The position numbers and the translations under genes are program-made. From contig CAZFQS010000058.1 of NCBI GenBank assembly GCA_964521285.1, positions 1 to 8,167 on the forward strand: a stretch of 8,167 bases of DNA. The letters run 5' to 3'. The notes under the pieces were generated by a model that searched no databases, was not told the origin of the DNA, and worked only from the letters and a program-made list of their open reading frames with translations. Shown here piece by piece: positions 1 through 6,249 of this stretch; position 1 is the first letter of the stretch, and every line of letters begins with the position of its first letter. Origin of the DNA: G020354785 sp964521285. Its GTDB lineage: Bacteria; Bacteroidota; Bacteroidia; Bacteroidales; UBA10428.

Positions 1-71
1 AATATATGACAAAATTACAATATTAAAAGTTATTTACTAATTTGCAAGTGTTAATAAAATTTAAAATTTAT

Positions 72-827
72 ATGCAAACTGATTATTTAGCCATCATTCC
101 TGCACGATTTTCTTCATCAAGGTTTCCCGGTAAACCACTGGTTGATATTGGAGGAAAGCCGATGATACAGAGAGTTTATGAACAGGCCTCCAAAATTATT
201 GAGGACACTTATGTGGCTACTGATGATGATAGAATATTAAAAGCTGTACATGACTTTAAGGGTAAGGCAGTAATGACATCACCGCACCATAAAAGCGGTA
301 CTGATCGCTGTGCGGAAGCTGTAAAATTAATTGAAGAGAAAACAGGGAAAGAATTTAAAATAATTATAAATGTACAGGGAGATGAACCATTTCTTCAACC
401 TGAACAATTAGATACTCTAAAATCATGTTTTAACACACCTGAGACGCAGATTGCCACATTAATTAAGCCTATTACTGAGCCTGAAAATATTTTTGATGAG
501 AATAAGACAAAAGTAATAATCAATAGCAGAAAAGAAGCTGTATATTTCAGCCGCGCTCCGATCCCTTTTGTAAAAGGCCACCTGAGGAATGAATGGGTCA
601 CTTCACATCAATTCTATTTACATATCGGATTATATGCATATAGAAAAGAGACTCTCCTGGCTATTACAAAATTAAATCCCAGTCCCCTTGAAATAGCTGA
701 ATCACTTGAGCAATTGCGATGGATAGAAAATGGTTATAAGATTAAAGTTGAAATAACCAGGCATAATTCCCTGGGAATTGATACTCCTGAAGATCTGGAC
801 AAAATCAGAAAGATGGGATTGATATAA
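72..827 (+). CDS. kdsB: 3-deoxy-manno-octulosonate cytidylyltransferase (CMP-Kdo synthetase)
   Basis: Activates Kdo with CTP to give CMP-Kdo and pyrophosphate in the cytoplasm, the sugar donor for the lipopolysaccharide inner core. The 251-residue product is close to the usual length of about 250. Visible motifs are the N-terminal nucleotide-binding stretch IPARFSSSRFPGKPL (9-23), VATDDDRI (48-55), NVQGDEPF (100-107) with D104 as a probable metal ligand, FSRAPIPF (159-166), HIGLYAYR (184-191), an E-S-L-E-Q-L-R-W block, and GIDTPEDL near the end with D237 as the second probable metal ligand. The frame is open back to a TTG at 42, but the ATG at 72 places the nucleotide-binding motif at the usual distance from the N-terminus, so I chose it. 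No clear ribosome binding site is seen. Its pathway partner waaA lies 1.6 kb downstream on the same strand. Confidence 0.96.
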   Translation: MQTDYLAIIPARFSSSRFPGKPLVDIGGKPMIQRVYEQASKIIEDTYVATDDDRILKAVHDFKGKAVMTSPHHKSGTDRCAEAVKLIEEKTGKEFKIIINVQGDEPFLQPEQLDTLKSCFNTPETQIATLIKPITEPENIFDENKTKVIINSRKEAVYFSRAPIPFVKGHLRNEWVTSHQFYLHIGLYAYRKETLLAITKLNPSPLEIAESLEQLRWIENGYKIKVEITRHNSLGIDTPEDLDKIRKMGLI

Positions 828-926
828 GATGTGCATCCCACATGATTAATATTATGTTAATCGCGGATACTTTCAGACAAACATTATATAGACTGTATTA
901 ATATTGCAAATTTTAAATTCAGGGCC

Positions 927-1502
927 TTAATAACGACGTGAAATAACATCCCAATCCACAATATTCCAGAATGCATTTATATAATCAGGTCTTCGGTTTT
1001 GATAATCAAGATAATAAGCATGTTCCCATACATCGCAGGTTAGAATAGGCTTTAACCCTGCTCTCAAAGGATTACCAGCATTACTTTCCTGGATTATGTC
1101 CAGTGAACCATTATCTTTCTTTACCAGCCATGCCCAACCAGCACCAAAAAGAGTAGCAGCAGCATTTGAAAATTTTTCTTTAAACTGATTAAATGATCCA
1201 AATGATTTGTTTATTGCACCTGCCAGTTCGCCCAGAGGCTCTCTTCTGCCTTCAGAACTAAATCCAAAAAAATAAAATGTATGATTCCAGACCTGTGCCC
1301 CATTATTATAAATTCCCCCTTCTGCTTCTTTAATAATTAGTTCCAGACTTGCATTCTCAAAACTTGTACCTTTAACCAGGCTGTTCAAATTATTAACATA
1401 AGCATTGTGATGTTTCCCGTAATGGAATTCTAATGTTTTTGCTCCGATATGAGGAGATAATGCATCTAATGCATAAGGTAATTTCGGTAATTCAAAGTTC
1501 AT
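927..1502 (-). CDS. sodB: Superoxide dismutase, Fe-type
   Basis: Cytoplasmic enzyme converting superoxide to oxygen and hydrogen peroxide. The 191-residue protein matches family length and has no signal peptide. Metal ligands are H27, H74, D157 and H161, at the same positions as in E. coli SodB. The second-sphere glutamine is in the N-terminal half (Q70 in NNGAQVWNH), and the C-terminal position is alanine (A142 in SNAGNP); this pattern is typical of iron enzymes. Y35 is the gateway tyrosine and DVWEHAYYLDYQNRRPDY (157-174) is the C-terminal signature. By recall it resembles the Bacteroides SOD, which can be cambialistic, so metal use is not certain. It lies downstream of a second SOD on the same strand but behind a terminator, so it should have its own promoter. 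It is convergent with kdsB. Confidence 0.95.
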   Translation of the reverse strand: MNFELPKLPYALDALSPHIGAKTLEFHYGKHHNAYVNNLNSLVKGTSFENASLELIIKEAEGGIYNNGAQVWNHTFYFFGFSSEGRREPLGELAGAINKSFGSFNQFKEKFSNAAATLFGAGWAWLVKKDNGSLDIIQESNAGNPLRAGLKPILTCDVWEHAYYLDYQNRRPDYINAFWNIVDWDVISRRY

Positions 1503-1503
1503 G

Positions 1504-1549
1504 ATTAACAGATTTACATTATTATTGAATAATAGAAATTGCTGTTAAT
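1504..1549 (-). promoter_or_regulatory. Nested inverted repeats in the leader of the Fe-type SOD
   Basis: An 8-bp inverted repeat (ATTAACAG at 1504-1511 with CTGTTAAT at 1542-1549) encloses a 7-bp one (TATTATT at 1520-1526 with AATAATA at 1528-1534, one-base loop). Both sit directly upstream of the SOD start codon. They could be an operator or an mRNA leader fold. In such AT-rich DNA chance is a real alternative. Confidence 0.25.
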
Positions 1550-1584
1550 TCGAAGTTACAAATTTTTTCAATAAAAATAAAAAA

Positions 1585-1613
1585 GGCTGTCTCAAAAGTC
1601 AAATGAGACAGCC
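1585..1613 (-). terminator. Intrinsic terminator of the Mn-type SOD gene
   Basis: A perfect 10-bp stem, GGCTGTCTCA (1585-1594) and TGAGACAGCC (1604-1613), has a 9-base loop. Read on the minus strand it is followed by a T-rich run (about 1572-1584, TTTTTTATTTTTA). It starts about 50 bases past the stop codon of the SOD gene at 1663-2256 and lies ahead of the next SOD, so the two genes are probably separate transcription units. Confidence 0.85.
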
Positions 1614-1662
1614 AGGTTTTCTAAATAACCTAAATAAATAGAAACACTAACTAAACCTATAT

Positions 1663-2256
1663 TTAATATCTTTTAGCTACTTCATCCCACGAAACAATAT
1701 TCCAGAATGCAGATATATATTCCGGTCTGCGGTTTTGATATTTTAAATAATATGCGTGCTCCCAGACATCCAGTCCCAATACCGGTGTACCCTTAACAAC
1801 TGCTAAATCCATTAACGGATTATCCTGGTTTGGTGTTGAAGTCACCTTCAGCTCTCCATTTGTTTTAACTAACCAGGCCCAGCCAGATCCGAAAATACCT
1901 GCAGCTACATTTGAAAATTCATTCCTGAAATTATCAAATGATCCAAATGATTTATTGATAGCCTCTAATAAATCCCCATTTGGCTCGTCGCCTCCTTTTG
2001 GTGAAAGTATTTTCCAGAATAAACTGTGATTATAAAAACCGCCTCCATTGTTCCTTACAGCAGCAGAATAGTGAGAAATATTCTTAAATATATCTTCAAG
2101 CGATTTACCTTCTAATTCTGTACCTTTAATTGCATCGTTTAACTTGGCAGTATATCCCCCATGATGCTTTGTATGATGAATCTCCATCGTTTGAGCATCT
2201 ATATAAGGTTCTAATGCTTTATAACCGTAATCTAATTTTGGTAATTCAAAAGCCAT
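1663..2256 (-). CDS. sodA: Superoxide dismutase, Mn-type
   Basis: Cytoplasmic superoxide dismutase of 197 residues without a signal peptide. Metal ligands are H27, H77, D163 and H167. The N-terminal second-sphere position is glycine (G73 in NNGGGFYNH), while the glutamine is in the C-terminal half (Q144 in PNQDNPLM), which is the arrangement of manganese or cambialistic enzymes. DVWEHAYYLKYQNRRPEY (163-180) is the family signature. It is closely similar to the neighbouring Fe-type SOD at both ends (MxFELPKL at the start, INKSFGSF, and INAFWNIV/ISAFWNIV near the end), so both belong to one fold family but to different metal subtypes. It has its own terminator and is transcribed divergently from waaA. 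A weak Fur-like sequence lies upstream, which would fit iron-dependent control. Confidence 0.95.
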   Translation of the reverse strand: MAFELPKLDYGYKALEPYIDAQTMEIHHTKHHGGYTAKLNDAIKGTELEGKSLEDIFKNISHYSAAVRNNGGGFYNHSLFWKILSPKGGDEPNGDLLEAINKSFGSFDNFRNEFSNVAAGIFGSGWAWLVKTNGELKVTSTPNQDNPLMDLAVVKGTPVLGLDVWEHAYYLKYQNRRPEYISAFWNIVSWDEVAKRY

Positions 2257-2286
2257 GATTTATTGTTATTATGTTAAAAATTTAAT

Positions 2287-2305
2287 ATTACTTAGAATCA
2301 TTATA
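2287..2305 (-). promoter_or_regulatory. Possible Fur-like box upstream of the Mn-type SOD
   Basis: On the minus strand this 19-base stretch (TATAATGATTCTAAGTAAT) agrees with the classic Fur box GATAATGATAATCATTATC at about 13 of 19 positions by hand alignment. It is 31-49 bases ahead of the start codon. The left half is the better one. The background is very AT-rich and Fur specificity differs between phyla, so this is only a hint. Confidence 0.2.
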
Positions 2306-2327
2306 AATAATAACAGGCAAGGTCATA

Positions 2328-2347
2328 AATTGTTCAATTAAACAATT
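2328..2347. promoter_or_regulatory. 20-bp near-perfect palindrome, possible operator
   Basis: AATTGTTCAATTAAACAATT is symmetric except for one mismatched pair beside the centre (C2335 against A2340). It lies in the 206-base divergent region between the Mn-type SOD and waaA, roughly 70-90 bases ahead of the SOD start. Its size and symmetry suit a dimeric transcription factor, but the regulator is unknown. Confidence 0.35.
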
Positions 2348-2396
2348 AAAAGTAATCCGGTAATACGTTCTTTTTAATTACAGCCTTTTATAAAAT

Positions 2397-2412
2397 ATTA
2401 GTTATTACTAAT
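2397..2412. promoter_or_regulatory. 16-bp inverted repeat just upstream of the waaA promoter
   Basis: ATTAGT (2397-2402) and ACTAAT (2407-2412) are perfect complements around a 4-base spacer. The repeat ends three bases before the proposed -33 element of waaA, a position where a regulator could act on that promoter. It is short and AT-rich, so confidence is low. Confidence 0.25.
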
Positions 2413-2414
2413 CT

Positions 2415-2445
2415 GTTGTTCTTTTGGTGCAAAAAATTACTTTTG
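2415..2445 (+). promoter_or_regulatory. Bacteroidetes-type promoter of waaA
   Basis: TACTTTTG at 2438-2445 matches the Bacteroidetes -7 consensus TAnnTTTG exactly. Nineteen bases upstream lies GTTG (2415-2418), three of four matches to the -33 TTTG element. Transcription would start near 2451, just ahead of the ATG at 2463. This supports that start codon over the TTG at 2424, which would fall inside the promoter. Confidence 0.55.
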
Positions 2446-2462
2446 TATTAAACACTGAGCAT

Positions 2463-3689
2463 ATGGTTTTCTTTTATTCACTTGGTTTAAAATTTTACTA
2501 TCTTGCAATTTTACTGGTATCATTATTTAACAGGAAAGCCAGGCTCTGGATTAGAGGCAGAAAGGGAATATTTGATAAAATTAAAAACCAGTTAAAGCCT
2601 GAAAATAATTTATTATGGTTTCATGCTTCATCTCTGGGAGAATTTGAACAGGGCAGACCATTAATTGAAGCTTTTAAAAACAGAAATAAATCCATTAAAG
2701 TTCTTCTTACTTTCTTTTCTCCTTCAGGTTATGAAAACCGGAAAAATTATAAAACAGCGGATTATATATTCTACCTGCCCCCGGACACTAAAAAGAATGC
2801 ACATAAGTTTGTCAAATTAACAAATCCCTCAAAAGCTTTCTTTATTAAATATGAATTCTGGTATCATTACCTTTCTCAACTTCAAATAAACAACATCCCG
2901 GTTTATCTTGTATCTGCCAATTTCAGGCAGAATCAGGTTTTTTTCAAATGGTACGGAGGCTGGTTCAGAAAGATACTACATAAATTCACCCACATTTTTG
3001 TTCAGAACAATAGGTCAGAACAGTTATTAAAACAAGCTGGATTAAACAATGTAACCATCTCGGGAGATACAAGATTTGACAGAGTTGCCGAGATAGCCAG
3101 ACAAGCAAAAAAAATAGAAATAGCAGAAAAATTCAGGCAGGACAGCCTGGTAATTATTGGAGGGAGTATCTGGGACAAAGATGAGGAGATTTTGGTGGAA
3201 TTCATAAATACATATTCCCTGAAAATAAAATATATCATTGCTCCTCACGAAATTCACGAATCCAACATTCAGCGCATAATAAAAAGTATAAACAAACCTG
3301 TTATAAGGTTTTCGTCAGCCAATGCAGGTAATATTAATGATTATCAGGTTTTAATAATAGACAACATAGGGATGTTATCCTCGCTTTACAGGTATGCTGA
3401 TATTGCATATATAGGAGGTGGTTTCGGGGTTGGAATACATAACATTCTGGAAGCTGCAACATTTGGATTGCCTTTAGTATTCGGACCACACTACGGCAAG
3501 TTTCAGGAAGCAGTTGATCTGGTCGAGTCAGGAGGAGCATTCCCGGTTAATAACTTCGAGAGTCTGAAAATACGATTTGAAAATCTGCTGGGAAAAATTA
3601 AAAAAAATGAAGCCGGCAGAATATCAAGGGAATATGTACTGAAAAATCAGGGAGCAACCAGTAAAATTATGGACAGGATTAAGGAATAA
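2463..3689 (+). CDS. waaA: 3-deoxy-D-manno-octulosonic acid transferase (Kdo transferase, GT30)
   Basis: Transfers Kdo from CMP-Kdo to the lipid A precursor at the inner face of the cytoplasmic membrane; the gene is also called kdtA. The 408-residue product has an N-terminal hydrophobic anchor (about 3-22). The acceptor-side domain contains HASSLGEFEQGRP (54-66), where E60 is the likely catalytic base, then FFSPSGYE, YLPPDT and KYEFWYHYL. The C-terminal nucleotide-sugar domain has APHEIHE (260-266) and a glycine-rich block beginning GGGFGVGIHNILEAATFGLP (318-337), followed by GPHYGKFQEA. The frame extends upstream to TTG at 2424, but ATG 2463 gives the usual N-terminus and leaves the promoter upstream of the gene. 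The substrate is made by kdsB, 1.6 kb upstream. No clear terminator follows. Confidence 0.95.
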   Translation: MVFFYSLGLKFYYLAILLVSLFNRKARLWIRGRKGIFDKIKNQLKPENNLLWFHASSLGEFEQGRPLIEAFKNRNKSIKVLLTFFSPSGYENRKNYKTADYIFYLPPDTKKNAHKFVKLTNPSKAFFIKYEFWYHYLSQLQINNIPVYLVSANFRQNQVFFKWYGGWFRKILHKFTHIFVQNNRSEQLLKQAGLNNVTISGDTRFDRVAEIARQAKKIEIAEKFRQDSLVIIGGSIWDKDEEILVEFINTYSLKIKYIIAPHEIHESNIQRIIKSINKPVIRFSSANAGNINDYQVLIIDNIGMLSSLYRYADIAYIGGGFGVGIHNILEAATFGLPLVFGPHYGKFQEAVDLVESGGAFPVNNFESLKIRFENLLGKIKKNEAGRISREYVLKNQGATSKIMDRIKE

Positions 3690-3710
3690 GGATTAAGTAG
3701 TAAATTGTTG

Positions 3711-3734
3711 TATTGACATATTGTCCTATTGCCG
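3711..3734. repeat. Three 8-bp imperfect tandem units
   Basis: TATTGACA, TATTGTCC and TATTGCCG follow each other directly, sharing TATTG, in the gap between waaA and the lipoprotein gene. A weak promoter-like pair overlaps it (TTG at 3713-3715, 21 bases, then TAGTTTTA at 3737-3744). The function is unknown and it may be a slippage product. Confidence 0.4.
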
Positions 3735-3795
3735 AATAGTTTTAATTTTTATGAATTAAGAATTACATTTAGAATTTGAATTAAATACTAAAATT

Positions 3796-4446
3796 ATGAA
3801 TAACACATTATTTGCATTTATACTAATTGCTATGGGATGTCAATTAATCTCATGTGAAAAAGATGATAAGCGAACTAAAGATGAGTACTATTTACCCATT
3901 TTAAATCCTGATGATTTTATTGACAGTATAACCAATATATATCTTCCTTTCACACCAGGGAAAGTATATACTTATGAAGGCCAAACAGATGAAGGTACAG
4001 AAACAATTGTTGTTACTGTCACGAATGATAAAAAGACAATTCTTGGTATTGATTGTATAGTGGTACATGATGTAGTCAGCCTTGAAGGTAATACTATTGA
4101 AGATACATATGACTGGTTTGCACAGGACATTTATGGAAATGTCTGGTATCTCGGTGAAAATAGTAAAGAAATTGAAAATGGGGTAGTTGTTGGCACAGGA
4201 GGATCCTGGGAGGCTGGAGTTGATGGAGCCCAGGCCGGTATTGTCATGCCAGCTGTTCCGATTCTTGGTGTACCCTACAGACAGGAATATTACTTTAATG
4301 AAGCTGAAGACTGGGGTAAAGTAATTGAAACTGGTTTAAATGTGACAATCAACTACGGAACATTTACAAATTGCATTAAAACAGAAGAATGGAATCCTTT
4401 GGAACCTGACGTACTGGAGAATAAATATTATGCACCTGGAATCTGA
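3796..4446 (+). CDS. Putative surface lipoprotein, C-terminus cut by in-frame TGA
   Basis: A 216-residue protein of unknown function. It starts with a lipoprotein signal peptide: a hydrophobic stretch (5-19) ends in LISC with C20 as the lipidated cysteine. EKDDK follows, resembling the acidic export signal that sends Bacteroidetes lipoproteins to the cell surface. The remainder is beta-rich and acidic, with YLPFTPGKVYTYEG (about 49-62) and an aromatic-rich second half ending NKYYAPGI. The TGA at 4444-4446 is followed in the same frame by 20 more sense codons and a TAA, so the gene probably once ended at 4509. The change is explained by GGA to TGA, giving APGI-G-VIKEV in the ancestor. It is 26 bases (counted from 4509) ahead of the GH5-like gene and probably co-transcribed with it. 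The loss is small, so residual function is possible; a sequencing error is also possible. Confidence 0.8.
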   Translation: MNNTLFAFILIAMGCQLISCEKDDKRTKDEYYLPILNPDDFIDSITNIYLPFTPGKVYTYEGQTDEGTETIVVTVTNDKKTILGIDCIVVHDVVSLEGNTIEDTYDWFAQDIYGNVWYLGENSKEIENGVVVGTGGSWEAGVDGAQAGIVMPAVPILGVPYRQEYYFNEAEDWGKVIETGLNVTINYGTFTNCIKTEEWNPLEPDVLENKYYAPGI

Positions 4447-4509
4447 GTAATAAAAGAGGTAGCTGTAAAAGGTGAAAATGAGGTTGTTGAATTGATTGAT
4501 ATTCAATAA
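4447..4509 (+). pseudogene. Detached C-terminal end of the preceding lipoprotein
   Basis: Directly after the TGA, the same frame continues for 20 codons (VIKEVAVKGENEVVELIDIQ) to a TAA. The charged, valine-rich peptide reads as a natural final beta-strand continuing NKYYAPGI. It has no start codon or leader of its own. I infer that it is the original C-terminus, separated by a nonsense change or base error. Confidence 0.65.
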
Positions 4510-4535
4510 GGATTCAGCATACAAACTTATAATCC

Positions 4536-5639
4536 ATGGGACGAATTATAACCATCAAAATATTAACACTCATAATATTCCAAATGTTACTTATGAGTTG
4601 TAACAGTCCAAAAAGCAAATTTCAGAATAAAACAGAACAAAAAATTGCAGCCAGATGGTCTGTTGAACGAGCAAATGCCTGGTGTGCAGATAAACCATGG
4701 CTCAGGGGCTCAAATTTTACTCCCAGTACGGCAATAAACCAGTTGGAGACCTGGCAGGCAGAAACTTTCGATCCGCTAACTATTGATCTTGAACTTGGAT
4801 GGGCTGAGGGTATTGGATTTAACTGTATGAGAGTATATTTGCATCATGTTGCCTGGGAGGTAGATAAATCCGGATTCAAAAACAGGATGAAAGAATATCT
4901 GTCAATTGCAGACAAGCATGGAATAGTAACTATTTTCGTATTCTTTGATGATTGTTGGAATCCTGCCTATAAGGCCGGTAAACAACCTGATCCCCGGCCC
5001 GGGGTCCATAATTCCGGATGGGTCAGAGATCCGGGTGATCTTTTATTCACCTCAGACAGTTTACTACTTACTCTTGAAACCTATGTCAAAGATATTCTTT
5101 CAACTTTTAAGGATGACAAAAGAATTGTTTTATGGGATTTATATAATGAGCCGGGAAATTCAGGTTATGGAAACAAGTCAATGCCTCTTTTAAAAAGTGT
5201 ATTCGCATGGGCAAGAGAAATAAACCCAACACAGCCATTATCTGCCGGAGTATGGAATCACAGTTTATCTGATCTTAATAAATTTCAGATTGAAAACTCG
5301 GATATAATAACCTATCACAATTACAATGATGAAATAAATCATCAGGCAGCTATTGATTCTCTCATAAAACTAAACCGCCCAATGATATGTACAGAATATA
5401 TGGCTCGCAGAAACAACAGTCTGTTTAGCAATATTATGCCTGTTTTAAAAGAACAAAATATTGGCGCGATTAATTGGGGCCTTGTCGATGGAAAGACAAA
5501 TACTAAATATGCCTGGGATGAACCAATACCTGATGGTTCTGAGCCAGAACTGTGGTTTCATGATATTTTCCGAAAGGATGGCTCTCCCTATAAACAGGAA
5601 GAGGTTGATTTAATTAAAAAATTGACAGGTAAAAAATGA
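4536..5639 (+). CDS. GH5-like (clan GH-A) glycoside hydrolase, lipoprotein
   Basis: A 367-residue exported enzyme with a lipoprotein signal (hydrophobic 9-20, LMSC with C22 lipidated). The mature part is a single (beta/alpha)8-barrel of the cellulase type. Visible features are PWLRGSNFTPSTAINQLETW (54-73), NCMRVYLHH (96-104), VFFDDCWNP (135-143), WDLYNEPGNSG (200-210) with E205 as acid/base, YHNY (260-263), CTEYMAR (285-291) with E287 as nucleophile, and INWGLVDGKTNT (from 312) with the late conserved tryptophan W314. Both catalytic glutamates are present, so it should be active. I recall relatives being labelled 1,4-beta-xylanase or cellulase-family hydrolase; the substrate cannot be set from sequence. 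It likely acts in the periplasm or on the outer membrane, and probably forms a transcription unit with the preceding lipoprotein gene. It ends 22 bases from the convergent ferredoxin-like gene. Confidence 0.88.
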   Translation: MGRIITIKILTLIIFQMLLMSCNSPKSKFQNKTEQKIAARWSVERANAWCADKPWLRGSNFTPSTAINQLETWQAETFDPLTIDLELGWAEGIGFNCMRVYLHHVAWEVDKSGFKNRMKEYLSIADKHGIVTIFVFFDDCWNPAYKAGKQPDPRPGVHNSGWVRDPGDLLFTSDSLLLTLETYVKDILSTFKDDKRIVLWDLYNEPGNSGYGNKSMPLLKSVFAWAREINPTQPLSAGVWNHSLSDLNKFQIENSDIITYHNYNDEINHQAAIDSLIKLNRPMICTEYMARRNNSLFSNIMPVLKEQNIGAINWGLVDGKTNTKYAWDEPIPDGSEPELWFHDIFRKDGSPYKQEEVDLIKKLTGKK

Positions 5640-5661
5640 GTGACTTTTGTATTTATGTTAA

Positions 5662-6249
5662 TTAAGATTTTATACCCCTATTCACCAGTCGCTGATGCTC
5701 CCATGTTGCAAAATCCTTTGGCGGATCAATAATTTCATTATCAGGTTTACGTTCCAGTCTCATTACTCCAAATTCACAACCAGTAACACAAAGTCCGCAC
5801 CCAATACATTTCTCCCGATCAACCACTGATGGTCCATCATAGTCCGAGATAGCTTTCATCTGGCATCGTCTTATACAAGTCCCGCAACGCATGCATTTTT
5901 CAGGATCGCTTACTGCATAGTAATTAGAAGCTGCAACCGAATTTTCAATTCCATATTCTGTTATGCCCCTAAGAATCCCGCAACAGCACTCACAACAGTT
6001 ACATACATAGAAAAATCCCTCAGCAATGTTACTGACCGTGTGGACTAATCCGGCCTTTTCAGTTTCATCAATAAGATCAAGTGCTTCCTGTAGTGAAATA
6101 GATTCTTCAGATGGAGGACGTTCAAAGGAGGTGAAACTGAGGCATACGTGCACCGGAAAATCACATTTTCTCTCACCAATAAGCTCTTGTTGAACCCGGC
6201 AAATACAATCAATTACATGAAAAGACTTTTTTGTTTTTAGTCTCCTCAA
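5662..6249 (-). CDS. 4Fe-4S ferredoxin-like protein, C-terminal part of a deleted gene
   Basis: The frame encodes up to 195 residues with two classical CxxCxxCxxxC clusters: C119/C122/C125/C129 and C148/C151/C154/C158, each able to bind a 4Fe-4S centre. Ahead of them are DCICRVQQ (14-21), further cysteines C29 and C36, and a dense cysteine block CNCCECCCG (83-91). This order is what I recall from larger (about 350-residue) 4Fe-4S dicluster proteins of anaerobes with an N-terminal helical domain. Here the only start available before the domain is a TTG, in a junction region (about 6227-6241) where the N-terminal part runs in another frame. I therefore infer that the gene has lost its middle and is a pseudogene, although the C-terminal frame itself is intact. 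The partner and electron-transfer role are unknown. Confidence 0.7.
   Translation of the reverse strand: MRRLKTKKSFHVIDCICRVQQELIGERKCDFPVHVCLSFTSFERPPSEESISLQEALDLIDETEKAGLVHTVSNIAEGFFYVCNCCECCCGILRGITEYGIENSVAASNYYAVSDPEKCMRCGTCIRRCQMKAISDYDGPSVVDREKCIGCGLCVTGCEFGVMRLERKPDNEIIDPPKDFATWEHQRLVNRGIKS

Noticed and set aside
42..71. Upstream TTG start for kdsB adding ten residues
   Set aside because: The ATG at 72 gives the family's normal N-terminus; the extra residues (VLIKFKIY) have no family counterpart.
844..862. GATTAA/TTAATC hairpin between kdsB and the Fe-type SOD as a terminator
   Set aside because: The stem has six mostly A-T pairs with a 7-base loop and no clear T tract; too weak to call.
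2424..2462. TTG or GTG start for waaA adding 12-13 residues
   Set aside because: This stretch holds the exact TAnnTTTG promoter element, and the ATG at 2463 gives the usual membrane-anchor N-terminus.
3002..3257. Minus-strand open frames inside waaA
   Set aside because: They lie opposite a well-conserved gene, have no recognisable domain, and overlap each other in different frames.
4444..4446. TGA as a sense codon (recoded stop or selenocysteine)
   Set aside because: The GH5-like gene ends naturally with TGA, the other genes look standard, and no selenocysteine hairpin is evident after the codon.
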